A stretch of 40,202 nucleotides of DNA. Origin: a virus. Within the stretch, counting starts at the first letter, position 1, and the number at the start of each line of letters is the position of its first letter. A program made the translations under genes and the position numbers. Where the stretch lies: positions 1 through 40,202 of IMG/VR virus record IMGVR_UViG_3300034418_009450; one strand, 5' to 3'. This document shows, piece by piece, positions 30,169 through 37,485 of the stretch. The notes beneath the pieces were generated by a model. It worked only from the letters and a program-made list of their open reading frames with translations. It was not told the DNA's origin and made no database searches.

Positions 30169-30270
30169 ATGACTCTCAAAGAACTCGTTGTTAATATCTT
30201 GGGAGTGGCTATTGCTGGCTTTTGTTTATTTCAGCTAGTTCCAGCAATTTACAACTTAATCCTTAACTGA
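30169..30270 (+). CDS. 33-residue membrane protein
   Basis: MTLKELVVNILGVAIAGFCL, a single membrane helix. Starts one base after the previous stop, so probably translationally coupled. Too short to classify. Confidence 0.42.
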   Translation: MTLKELVVNILGVAIAGFCLFQLVPAIYNLILN

Positions 30271-30290
30271 GCGCTCAAAAGCGGTATAAT
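30263..30290 (+). promoter_or_regulatory. Sigma70-like promoter with ATG at the expected +1
   Basis: TTAACT (30263-30268), 16-bp spacer, TATAAT (30285-30290). The ATG at 30297 is six bases after the -10 box, so the mRNA may be leaderless. Confidence 0.55.
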
Positions 30291-30296
30291 AGGCTA

Positions 30297-30506
30297 ATGA
30301 TGGATAATACAGGAAGAAAGTTTGTTGAAGCTGCTAAGAAGAAGCTTGAAGCAGACGTTGCAGACGCCGAAGCGAAAATAGAGTTGTATGTTATGCGCTC
30401 CGTTGGAGTTGGCGAACACCCCTCCATCACAGAAGAAATTATTAAAGCCGCAGAACAGGGCGCACACGCACAAGAGGTGCTTGACTTTATTGAAGAACGA
30501 TGGTAA
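30297..30506 (+). CDS. Small helical protein
   Basis: 69 residues (ATG at 30297; another at 30300). FVEAAKKKLEADVADAEAKIELYVMRSVG and ITEEIIKAAEQGAHAQEVLDFIEE are helices. No ribosome-binding site. No family recognised. Confidence 0.55.
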   Translation: MMDNTGRKFVEAAKKKLEADVADAEAKIELYVMRSVGVGEHPSITEEIIKAAEQGAHAQEVLDFIEERW

Positions 30507-30509
30507 CAT

Positions 30510-30584
30510 GCTCCCGTAGTTTAACGGTTAGAATACCGGATTTTCACTCCGGTGGCAGGGGTTCGATTCCCCTCGGGAGTACCA
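30510..30584 (+). tRNA. tRNA-Glu (anticodon TTC)
   Basis: Full cloverleaf, 75 bases with CCA. Anticodon loop TTTTCAC gives TTC. Acceptor end pair G1-U72, as in tRNA-Arg and tRNA-Ile here. Confidence 0.93.
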
Positions 30585-30585
30585 A

Positions 30586-30915
30586 ATGTTTTTAAAAGCT
30601 TATTCACAAGACAAAGTAGACCCATTTGAAATGCCAGAAAAAGAAAAGAAACTACCAAATGGTGGATATACAGAAAACACAGAACGAAGTCAGCTAAAAG
30701 CATATGCAGAACTAGTTGACCACCCAGCCCATTACAACCAAGGTAAAATCGAAGCTATCGATGCTATTCTTGATTGGGGGCTTGACTTCATTGAAGGCAA
30801 TGTTGTCAAGTATGTTGTTCGTTCAAGGCACAAGAGTTCACGCCTTGGCGACTTGAAGAAAGCCAGATGGTATCTGGATTATTTGATTAATAAATTAGAA
30901 AAGGAGAAAAAATGA
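30586..30915 (+). CDS. DUF3310 protein
   Basis: 109 residues. HPAHYNQGKIEAIDAILDWGLDFIEGNVVKYVVRS and DLKKARWYLDYLINKL are the DUF3310 hallmark (HYxxGKIExID...GNxxKYxxR...DLxKAxWYL). Common in phages; function not settled, often near nucleotide-metabolism genes. The first ATG is directly after tRNA-Glu; a later ATG at 30631 is also possible. Confidence 0.82.
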   Translation: MFLKAYSQDKVDPFEMPEKEKKLPNGGYTENTERSQLKAYAELVDHPAHYNQGKIEAIDAILDWGLDFIEGNVVKYVVRSRHKSSRLGDLKKARWYLDYLINKLEKEKK

Positions 30916-31100
30916 GTACAGTGACAACCACACTACAAACTGTTGTAGACCAACTCACACAGGCTCTTGCTGATGCCCAGAAGACCGACGCTGGTAACAA
31001 GGCTGCTGGAACTCGTGTGCGTAAGACTGCTCAGTTCGCTGTCAATGAGCTAAAGACCCTTCGTAAGCAGGTTCTTGAAGTTCGCAACACCGACAGCTAA
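30912..31100 (+). CDS. Histone H1-like DNA-binding protein
   Basis: 62 residues. GNKAAGTRVRKTAQFAVNELKTLRKQVLEVR (28-58) matches the conserved part of bacterial Hc1-like histone H1 proteins, which bind DNA. GGAG at 30901 precedes the ATG; four-base overlap with the DUF3310 gene. May compact or mark phage or host DNA. Confidence 0.65.
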   Translation: MSTVTTTLQTVVDQLTQALADAQKTDAGNKAAGTRVRKTAQFAVNELKTLRKQVLEVRNTDS

Positions 31101-31135
31101 AATGTATAAAGGTCGCTCAGACTACGAAGCGATGC

Positions 31136-31167
31136 GGGACTCTGTTCTTTGGGCAGAGTCCCTTTTT
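31136..31167 (+). terminator. Rho-independent terminator
   Basis: GGGACTCTG (31136-31144) and CAGAGTCCC (31154-31162) form a perfect 9-bp stem, followed by TTTTT. Confidence 0.9.
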
Positions 31168-31181
31168 CGTAAATCCAAGAA

Positions 31182-31189
31182 CTATTTAA
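31182..31189 (+). promoter_or_regulatory. Late-type motif CTATTTAA
   Basis: CTATTTAA directly after the terminator at 31136 and 27 nt before the histidine kinase ATG at 31217. Confidence 0.45.
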
Positions 31190-31216
31190 TGAACAAGAGT
31201 AAGAGAATAGTTCTTA

Positions 31217-32470
31217 ATGTTCGGAGAGTTTTCACTAAAAAGTAAAATATCATTATTTATTTGCATATTCATTATGGCTTGCTACTTTGTTATGCAAGTT
31301 ATGTTAGAGGCAGGTGTGCTTCCTTTGAGCCACGATGTGGTTCACTTTGGAACCGCCTGCATTTCTTTATTTATCATGCCTTTTGGTATTATTCTAGTGG
31401 AGATAGTAGGAAGGTATCAAAGCGATAAAGTAAAGAAAAAAGCCTTAGAAAGAATTTTAGATGAGTCCTGCCTTGTTTCACGAACAGACCGCCAAGGCAG
31501 AATCACAGAAGTAAACGATAAGTTCTGTGAGGTTTCAGGTTATTTAGCACAGGAACTCTTAGGACAAGACCACAAACTCCTAAACTCAGGTTTACAGCCC
31601 CGTTCTTATTGGGCAAACATGTATACCGTCACAGTCAAGTACAAGTCTATTTGGCACGACATAGTAACCAATAGAGCGAAAGACGGTAGTCTTTACCATG
31701 TAAAAACATGGATTATGGCAAACTTTGACGAGCAGGGCAAACTCGCAGGTTTCCTCTCAGTAAGACAAGATGTAACTAGCCTTGTAGAAACACTACAACA
31801 AATTGATAAAAAGAACGACTATCTGGAACATGCGGCAAAGATTTTACGACACGATATGCACTCAGGCATCAACACTTACCTTCCAAGAGGTATCAAGTCC
31901 CTAGAAAGGCGACTAGAAAAGAAGCCAGACCTTACAAAACAACTAAACTTAGGGACTTCCCTAAAACTAATAAAAGACGGTCTAGCCCACACACAGAAGG
32001 TTTATGCTGGTGTTTTTGAGTTTACCAACTTGGTTCGCAAAGATGCCTCACTCAATAGAAAACCTCACGACACAAAAGAAATTTTAAAAAACTATCTGAG
32101 TCTTACTTCCTACTCTGACCAAGTTGTTATTGATGGAAACTTGCCGGTTCTGGAAGTAAATGAAGCCCTGTTCTGCACAGCCATCGACAACATGATTCGT
32201 AATGGTCTAAAGTACAACGACTCAAAAACAAAAATGATTATGATCAAAATGGTTGATGAGAAAACCCTTGCTGTAATAGACAACGGCAGAGGAATGTCCC
32301 AAGAAGATTTTGAAGAACTTTCTAAACCTTACCTCAGAAAAAAAGACCAAAAGGAAAAAGGCACAGGTTTAGGACTAAGTATTACAACCGCTATTCTAAA
32401 AGAACACGGTTATGAGGTTTCTGCGAGAAAACAAGAAACAGGAACTATGATGAGGATAAAAATAAAATGA
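31217..32470 (+). CDS. Membrane PAS sensor histidine kinase
   Basis: 417 residues. Membrane helices at about 12-30 and 43-65 with a short loop between. A PAS domain follows (about 82-187: RITEVNDKFCEVSGY, KDGSLYHVKTWI). The phosphoacceptor is probably His212 in LRHDMHSG. The ATPase part has DNMIRNG (N-box, 324-330), DNGRGM (G1, 355-360) and GTGLGLS (G2, 382-388). It senses a cytoplasmic PAS ligand or redox state and phosphorylates a response regulator; the gene next to it encodes one. Four-base overlap. Full two-component pairs are rare in phages. Confidence 0.88.
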   Translation: MFGEFSLKSKISLFICIFIMACYFVMQVMLEAGVLPLSHDVVHFGTACISLFIMPFGIILVEIVGRYQSDKVKKKALERILDESCLVSRTDRQGRITEVNDKFCEVSGYLAQELLGQDHKLLNSGLQPRSYWANMYTVTVKYKSIWHDIVTNRAKDGSLYHVKTWIMANFDEQGKLAGFLSVRQDVTSLVETLQQIDKKNDYLEHAAKILRHDMHSGINTYLPRGIKSLERRLEKKPDLTKQLNLGTSLKLIKDGLAHTQKVYAGVFEFTNLVRKDASLNRKPHDTKEILKNYLSLTSYSDQVVIDGNLPVLEVNEALFCTAIDNMIRNGLKYNDSKTKMIMIKMVDEKTLAVIDNGRGMSQEDFEELSKPYLRKKDQKEKGTGLGLSITTAILKEHGYEVSARKQETGTMMRIKIK

Positions 32471-32898
32471 TTAACTCCATTTTACTAGTTGACGATGAAA
32501 ACCTTTTTCATCTCGTTTTTGAGGATGCTTGCTCACTATTAGACATTACATTAGACCTACAGAGCATTTCATCATCAGACGAAGCAGCAAAGATGTTTGA
32601 GGCTTGGAGAGGTCACCCAGAAGATAAACCAGAGTGTGTTTTTGTTGACCTAAACATTATTGGTTCTTCTTTTGATGGTGTAGAACTTATTCGTAAAATT
32701 AACTACGAATACGGCAATGGAGTTGTTATTGGTATTATCTCATCTTCAACCGATGAAGCAGAAATAACAAAAGCAGTTTCAGCCGGTGCTCAGTTTTGGA
32801 TTGTAAAGTCAGATGAAATCGAACCACGACTTGAAGAGTTCCGCAGAGACTACTCCGGCTACAAAGACAGAAAAGCACCATTCAAGGTCTACAAATGA
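32467..32898 (+). CDS. Single-domain response regulator
   Basis: 143 residues. The receiver domain is complete: Asp9-Asp10, phosphoacceptor Asp61 in VFVDLN, Ser92 in GIISSS, and Lys114 in WIVKSD. No output domain follows, as in CheY-type regulators that act by binding a protein. The partner may be the membrane protein coded next (ATGA overlap) or a host target. Confidence 0.87.
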   Translation: MINSILLVDDENLFHLVFEDACSLLDITLDLQSISSSDEAAKMFEAWRGHPEDKPECVFVDLNIIGSSFDGVELIRKINYEYGNGVVIGIISSSTDEAEITKAVSAGAQFWIVKSDEIEPRLEEFRRDYSGYKDRKAPFKVYK

Positions 32899-33452
32899 AA
32901 CTCTCACAAGAAATGAAGTCGGCATTGCTAGACCTTGCCGAGAAAAGAAATATTTATCTTGAAGGTAATATTATCAAGGTAATAGACCCTGACAACGATG
33001 AAGAGTTCGCTGGATACCTAACAAAAGCAAAAGAGCAAGACACCGACAACCGAAAGAAAAGGCTGGAGATAACTAAACAAGTTCAGCGACAATACAAAGA
33101 ACTCCTTGAGGAAAAAGAAAAAAATGACACCCTCATGGATGAACTTAAAGAAGCCCTTGGTCTTGCCGAGGAAGCAAAAAAATCGGCACAGAATGACCTA
33201 GATGTGCTGCAAAAGCGAACACAGTTTGAACTCATCGGTAAAATAGTTTCCGTCGCTCTGTGGGTCATTATGGGCGTAGGAGTGACAACTACAGCCCTCT
33301 ACATCTTTGCTATGATTACGAAGTTCGACACAACTCTAATTGGTAATGCTTGGTCAAACTTATTCGGCATTCTTCTCACTAACTCCTTCAGTATTATAGG
33401 AACTATCATGGGTGTGAAGTATGCGAGCAACGACTCTAAAGAAAAGACTTGA
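32895..33452 (+). CDS. Coiled-coil membrane protein of the phosphorelay operon
   Basis: 185 residues. A coiled coil (about 45-112) leads to two membrane segments (about 113-139 and 153-175), the second with FGILLTNSFSIIGTIMGVKYA. No enzyme motif. It is the third gene of the kinase/regulator operon and may be its output or anchor. Its TGA stop is inside the -35 box of the next promoter. Confidence 0.65.
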   Translation: MKLSQEMKSALLDLAEKRNIYLEGNIIKVIDPDNDEEFAGYLTKAKEQDTDNRKKRLEITKQVQRQYKELLEEKEKNDTLMDELKEALGLAEEAKKSAQNDLDVLQKRTQFELIGKIVSVALWVIMGVGVTTTALYIFAMITKFDTTLIGNAWSNLFGILLTNSFSIIGTIMGVKYASNDSKEKT

Positions 33453-33476
33453 CAAACTCCTAAAACCTGTTATACT
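33449..33476 (+). promoter_or_regulatory. Sigma70-like promoter of tRNA-Thr and dut
   Basis: TTGACA (33449-33454), 16-bp spacer, TATACT (33471-33476). The tRNA begins 17 bases later. Confidence 0.78.
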
Positions 33477-33492
33477 ACACATATAAATAACT

Positions 33493-33568
33493 GCCGGAAT
33501 AGCTCAACTGGTAGAGCAACCGCCTTGTAAGCGGTAGGTTGGGGGTTCAAGTCCCTCTTTCGGCACCA
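33493..33568 (+). tRNA. tRNA-Thr (anticodon TGT)
   Basis: Full cloverleaf, 76 bases with CCA. Anticodon loop CTTGTAA gives TGT. Unlike the other three tRNAs its acceptor end pair is G1-C72. Confidence 0.93.
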
Positions 33569-33586
33569 ACTAATATAGGAGGGGAG

Positions 33587-34051
33587 ATGCTACTAAAAGT
33601 TTCTAAAACACACCCTAACGCAAAACTGCCCTCACGGGCTAACCCATCTGACGCAGGAGCAGATGTTTTTTATTGTCCAGACGAACCCGGTCACTTTGGC
33701 TTTGTTCGTTTGGACCCAGGTGATTCAGTTGTTCTACCCACAGGTCTCAAAGTCGAAGTTCCCCACGGCTACATGTTAGAAGTGAAAAACCGCTCTGGCA
33801 TGGCAGCTAAAAAGAACCTCGTTGTTGGGGCTTGTGTTGTAGACTCTGGATACAGCGGTGAAATCTTTGTCAACCTACACAATATTGGTAAAACAAAGAA
33901 GCTGGTAGAGGAAGGGGATAAGATCGCCCAACTTGTTCTTGTTCCCGTTGTCCAGTGGCGAGCTTGTGAGGTTCACGAGGGTGAGCTTTACAACGACCCA
34001 CTAACCATTTCAAATAGGGGCAGTGGTGCCCTCGGAAGCACAGGAGAGTAA
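33587..34051 (+). CDS. dut: dUTP diphosphatase (trimeric dUTPase)
   Basis: 154 residues. All five motifs: SDAGADVFY (21-29), NRSGMA (68-73), GACVVDSGYSGEI (81-93), GDKIAQLVL (110-118) and NRGSGALGSTG (143-153). Converts dUTP to dUMP and pyrophosphate, keeping uracil out of phage DNA and feeding dTMP synthesis. AGGAGGGG at 33578 sets the start. It is probably read from the same promoter as tRNA-Thr. Confidence 0.93.
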   Translation: MLLKVSKTHPNAKLPSRANPSDAGADVFYCPDEPGHFGFVRLDPGDSVVLPTGLKVEVPHGYMLEVKNRSGMAAKKNLVVGACVVDSGYSGEIFVNLHNIGKTKKLVEEGDKIAQLVLVPVVQWRACEVHEGELYNDPLTISNRGSGALGSTGE

Positions 34052-34052
34052 A

Positions 34053-34544
34053 ATGGAAATTGTTTCTTGGAAGGATAAGTTGGCACAAGCAGTTGGTAAC
34101 GACTTTGACAAGCGAGTCACACTAACTCATAAGGAAAAGACTTCTGTTTTCACACACACAGGCGAGGGCACAGACATGGCTCTCAAGGAGCTAGGCTCTT
34201 ATCACACCCTAGCTGAAACAGTAGCAGTTCAACCATTTACCTCACGCGGAGCTTGCGACGTTATTGACTCACTTCGTGATGAGTCGCTAATGGGTGGCTA
34301 CTACCGTGGCTCTGGTGATTTTGCTGACCACCTTGCGGGAGTATTTCAGCAAGACGGTCTAGCTTACAACGAGGGCTGGATTGAAGTAGAGATGGACCAA
34401 ATGGACCACAAGCGTGCTATGGCTACTGTGACTTGCACCGTAAACACGAATGTAAAAACTGTCCTTGAAGCTGGAGATAACCAGCTTTTTGGATGGACCG
34501 CAGAGGTCTACACCGACTTGGGTCGTCTTGAGATTGAATGCTAG
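34053..34544 (+). CDS. Hypothetical protein
   Basis: 163 residues starting two bases after dut, with AGGAGAG at 34042. Mixed fold; FTSRGACDVIDSLRDESLMGGYYRGSGDFADHL and IEVEMDQMDHKRAMATVTCTVNT. I do not recognise it. Position with dut may mean an early or middle role. Confidence 0.6.
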   Translation: MEIVSWKDKLAQAVGNDFDKRVTLTHKEKTSVFTHTGEGTDMALKELGSYHTLAETVAVQPFTSRGACDVIDSLRDESLMGGYYRGSGDFADHLAGVFQQDGLAYNEGWIEVEMDQMDHKRAMATVTCTVNTNVKTVLEAGDNQLFGWTAEVYTDLGRLEIEC

Positions 34545-34553
34545 GAGAAAAAA

Positions 34554-34709
34554 ATGACACTAAAAGAACAGCAAAAGCAAATTGATAAGCTACAAAGAAG
34601 GATTTCCGACCTTGTAGATGAACTACGAACCACACAAGCTGACGTTAGACAGTTTAAGTCAGCAGTGGCAAAGGATATGAAGCGACTTGTAGAAGAAACA
34701 AAGAAGTGA
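34554..34709 (+). CDS. 51-residue coiled-coil protein
   Basis: MTLKEQQKQIDKLQRRISDL then ELRTTQADVRQFKSAVAKDM: a single coiled coil. GGAG at 34544 precedes the ATG; the next gene overlaps by 4 bases. Confidence 0.58.
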   Translation: MTLKEQQKQIDKLQRRISDLVDELRTTQADVRQFKSAVAKDMKRLVEETKK

Positions 34710-35242
34710 ATCACCTTTACTCTAGAAAGATAAACGAAGCCATTGAGGCAACGAAAGTTTATCTCCAACAAGTTGTTGAGAAGCCAGACCCCGCTTTTGC
34801 GGGGTTTGCGCCTTGTCCCTTTGCGAGAAAAGAAAGACTTAACGACAGTATTATGTGGCACGCTCAACGCATCATCATTGACCAGCCAGATGAAAAACTT
34901 TTACAAGTCTTAACAACTTTTTTAGAAAAAAATGAAAAAAAGTCGCTTTTAATACTTGACCCTTTCTCCAAAATAGGGTATAAAGAACTTGAAGCGTTTG
35001 GGAGACACTTTAAGCGCTTCGTAAAGGAGTTGGGTTTGTCGGCAATAGTTTTTCACCCTGACCACCCTTACAGTATCGGTGGTGTAAAAACTCGTTGTTC
35101 GCCTTACCCAATGTTGAATGTAGGTCTTGACAAAGACTTCCAAAGTGGGTATAATACCCTTCGTAAAACAGACTACTACTCAAAGTGGTCGCTAAAAGAG
35201 TTGAAGAAAATCAACCGTGAAAAGGAGTTCAAAGATGGATGA
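34706..35242 (+). CDS. DUF1415-like protein
   Basis: 178 residues, GTG start. CPFARK (37-42), SAIVFHPDHPYSIGG and KTRCSPYPMLNVGLDKDF match the CPFA...FHP...RSPYP pattern of DUF1415, a bacterial family of unknown function. Four-base overlap with the coiled-coil gene. Presence in a phage is unusual to my knowledge. A perfect hairpin lies within its early codons (34788-34805). Confidence 0.65.
   Translation: MNHLYSRKINEAIEATKVYLQQVVEKPDPAFAGFAPCPFARKERLNDSIMWHAQRIIIDQPDEKLLQVLTTFLEKNEKKSLLILDPFSKIGYKELEAFGRHFKRFVKELGLSAIVFHPDHPYSIGGVKTRCSPYPMLNVGLDKDFQSGYNTLRKTDYYSKWSLKELKKINREKEFKDG
34788..34805 (+). other. Hairpin inside a coding region
   Basis: ACCCCGC (34788-34794), loop TTTT, GCGGGGT (34799-34805). 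Strong stem without a long T run, within codons 28-33 of the DUF1415-like gene. It might reduce readthrough or ribosome flow. Confidence 0.5.
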
Positions 35243-35405
35243 CATGGAGTTTAGCGTTTTGCTTCCCGCTGGTGTTAGCTTTGATTACTCAACCCGTGAC
35301 TCGTTTTATGACAACGACTATGGCGTTGGACGAGACGATGACGCAAACCTCTTCGACAGCTATGAGGACGACGAGGACGACTACGACAATGAGGACTGCT
35401 GGTAA
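35235..35405 (+). CDS. Small very acidic protein
   Basis: 56 residues ending with an Asp/Glu/Tyr-rich tail (DDDANLFDSYEDDEDDYDNED). AAAGGAG at 35221 selects the ATG at 35235. Such acidic phage proteins may mimic DNA; that is only a suggestion. Confidence 0.58.
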   Translation: MDDMEFSVLLPAGVSFDYSTRDSFYDNDYGVGRDDDANLFDSYEDDEDDYDNEDCW

Positions 35406-35569
35406 TGTCAAAAGTGCAAGAAGTAATAAAAAACATTTCTGAGAAAGAAGGCATCACAACCGTCGAGGTTCTAGACAAATACCCCGACCTAAAACGCCTT
35501 CTGCATGAGGAAGAGCTACAAGAAAAAAAGACTGACCTTAACGAAGACAAGAAACTACTTAAAGGGTGA
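35405..35569 (+). CDS. Small helical protein
   Basis: 54 residues: MSKVQEVIKNISEKEGITTVE and KRLLHEEELQEKK. Start shares its first base with the previous stop. No family recognised. Confidence 0.52.
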   Translation: MSKVQEVIKNISEKEGITTVEVLDKYPDLKRLLHEEELQEKKTDLNEDKKLLKG

Positions 35570-35572
35570 AAA

Positions 35573-35782
35573 ATGACAAACTATGTTGAGTTCTATAACC
35601 GCATTAGTAAAAACGTCACACACTGTCCAAAGACAGGTCTAAAAGGACAACCAGTTCCAGGCAACCCACTTGTTTGGTATGTTGTTACAAAAGATAGAAA
35701 GAATCAAAAACAAACCCGTTATTGGTCTTATGCCACCGGAAGAACCGTTGCTCCAGAAGCACAAGACACTAACGTAACTTAG
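35573..35782 (+). CDS. Small hypothetical protein
   Basis: 69 residues: VTHCPKTGLKGQPVPGNPLVWYVV then RYWSYATGRTVAPEA. No family recognised. Three bases after the previous stop. Confidence 0.55.
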   Translation: MTNYVEFYNRISKNVTHCPKTGLKGQPVPGNPLVWYVVTKDRKNQKQTRYWSYATGRTVAPEAQDTNVT

Positions 35783-35791
35783 GAGAGGGAT

Positions 35792-36085
35792 ATGAAAGAT
35801 TTTATTATTGTTTTGAGTTTTATGGCTGTTGTGTTTGCTGCCTGCGACACCAAGAAGGAGGACACCGCACCTTGCGATACCTCAGTTGCAGTGCAGAGCG
35901 ATGCAGCATCACCAGACGCGACCCCGGTTGAAGACGCAACAACCGCTGAGGACACCGCGACTGTCGCTGATGCTGCATCCACTCCAGCCGACGCAACAAC
36001 AGTAGCAGACATTCTGGGAGACGGTTTCCCAAATGTGGCTGACGCTGTTGCCACACCCGACGCTGCAACAGATAGCGACGAGTAA
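35792..36085 (+). CDS. Small lipoprotein with Asp/Ala/Thr-rich stalk
   Basis: 97 residues. Signal peptide MKDFIIVLSFMAVVFAAC with a lipobox (FAAC), then a low-complexity part built of DA(A/T), ED(A/T) and PDA words to the end. The stalk resembles the one of the propeller lipoprotein at 6617 and surface lipoproteins of Myxococcota. GGAGAG at 35782 precedes the ATG. It may coat the host surface. Confidence 0.68.
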   Translation: MKDFIIVLSFMAVVFAACDTKKEDTAPCDTSVAVQSDAASPDATPVEDATTAEDTATVADAASTPADATTVADILGDGFPNVADAVATPDAATDSDE

Positions 36086-36115
36086 ATAAAATAAAAAACT
36101 GAATATGCATTTGGG

Positions 36116-36144
36116 GGGAGGCGAAAGCCTCCCTTCTTTTTTTT
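36116..36144 (+). terminator. Rho-independent terminator
   Basis: GGGAGGC (36116-36122), GAAA loop, GCCTCCC (36127-36133), T-rich tail to 36144. Confidence 0.93.
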
Positions 36145-36150
36145 GGGAAA

Positions 36151-36158
36151 CTATTTAA
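36151..36158 (+). promoter_or_regulatory. Late-type motif CTATTTAA, 4 nt before an ATG
   Basis: CTATTTAA, after the terminator at 36116 and 4 nt before the ATG at 36163. No Shine-Dalgarno sequence. Confidence 0.5.
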
Positions 36159-36162
36159 AGTA

Positions 36163-37485
36163 ATGGCAAAGCGAACTTATGTGCTCGACACAAATGTTTA
36201 TTTAACCGACTCGCACTGCTTCAAAAAGTTTGGTAGAAATGACGTTATTTTACCTCTTAAAGTCCTTGAAGAAATCGATAAACATAAAAAACGACAAGAC
36301 GGCGTAGGTGCGAACGCTCGTCATACTATTCGTCTTCTTGACGAACTCCGTGCGAAAGGAAACCTTCACAAAGGTATTCGTATCGACAAGGGGCTCGGTA
36401 TCATTAGGGCTGTTTATTCAGATGTGTCTGCTCTTCCACCAGAAATGGATAAGCGAGACCCTGACAACATTATTATTGCAGCCGCTCTAAACGAGAAGAA
36501 CGAGAATCCAAATAAAAAAGTTGTTATTGTTTCTCTCGACATTAACCTGCGTGTACGTTGTGATGCGCTGGGTATTGAGTGCGAAGACTACAACGAAAAC
36601 CAAGTTGTAAAGCGCGAAGAGCACATTTACACAGGCTTTACCAAACACTTGGTTGATGATCAAACAATCGACCACTTTTATAGCGGCGAGAAGCTTTTCA
36701 TCGACAAAGAAGAAAAAAATCTTCTTCCAAATGAGTTTGTAATGCTTGTTTCCTCTTCCAACGATAAGAAGACAGCCTTATCTCGCTTTATAAACTACAA
36801 CAAACCACTCATAAAGGTAGACGAGTACAAACACGGAATCTGGGACGTAAAACCAAGGAACAAGGAACAGGCTTTTGCCCTAAACCTACTTATGGACCCA
36901 AACGTTCCAGTTGTCTCCCTCATAGGTGCAGCAGGGTGCGGCAAGACTCTACTAGCCATCGCAGCAGGTATGGAACAGACTCTTGATGAGGGTCAATACG
37001 AACCTATTTATAAAAAATTAGTTGTTTCCCGACCTGTTATGCCTATGGGAAGGGATATTGGTTTCCTACCGGGAACCTTGGAAGAAAAAATGGCTCCATG
37101 GCTTGCTCCTATCCAAGATAACTTGAAGTTCCTAATGGGGGATGACCGTGTAGCGCTAGAAATGTACTCTGAGCGCGGTCTTATCGAGATAGAAGCCCTC
37201 ACTTACATTCGTGGTCGTTCTATCGCAAATGCCTTCATCATTATCGATGAAGCCCAGAACTTAACAATACATGAGTTAAAGACTATAATAACCAGAGTTG
37301 GCGAGGGAACAAAAATAGTTCTCACAGGCGACGTTGAGCAAATCGATAACGTTTACATCGACGCACGCTCATCCGGTCTAACTTATGCACTTGAAAAGTT
37401 CAAGCCTTATGAGTTAGCAGGACACATCTCGCTGCAAAAGGGCGAACGCTCCAAAGTAGCAACCCTTGCTTCAAAGGTATTATAA
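36163..37485 (+). CDS. phoH: PIN-PhoH protein (PhoH2-like)
   Basis: 440 residues. The N-terminal PIN nuclease domain has Asp9 in YVLDTNV, Glu36-Glu37 in VLEEIDKH, Asp99/Asp101 in RDPDN and Asp126 in VSLDINLR. The C-terminal PhoH ATPase has Walker A GAAGCGKT (255-262) and Walker B IIIDEAQN (359-366), then LTGDVEQID. Known: PhoH2 proteins are RNA helicase-nucleases linked to toxin-antitoxin systems; phoH is a common phage gene. Starts after a terminator, so it opens a new unit. Confidence 0.9.
   Translation: MAKRTYVLDTNVYLTDSHCFKKFGRNDVILPLKVLEEIDKHKKRQDGVGANARHTIRLLDELRAKGNLHKGIRIDKGLGIIRAVYSDVSALPPEMDKRDPDNIIIAAALNEKNENPNKKVVIVSLDINLRVRCDALGIECEDYNENQVVKREEHIYTGFTKHLVDDQTIDHFYSGEKLFIDKEEKNLLPNEFVMLVSSSNDKKTALSRFINYNKPLIKVDEYKHGIWDVKPRNKEQAFALNLLMDPNVPVVSLIGAAGCGKTLLAIAAGMEQTLDEGQYEPIYKKLVVSRPVMPMGRDIGFLPGTLEEKMAPWLAPIQDNLKFLMGDDRVALEMYSERGLIEIEALTYIRGRSIANAFIIIDEAQNLTIHELKTIITRVGEGTKIVLTGDVEQIDNVYIDARSSGLTYALEKFKPYELAGHISLQKGERSKVATLASKVL

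Noticed and set aside
31102-31245. 47-residue frame between the histone-like gene and the histidine kinase
   Set aside because: It runs through a perfect terminator and the CTATTTAA motif, has no ribosome-binding site and no recognisable protein pattern.
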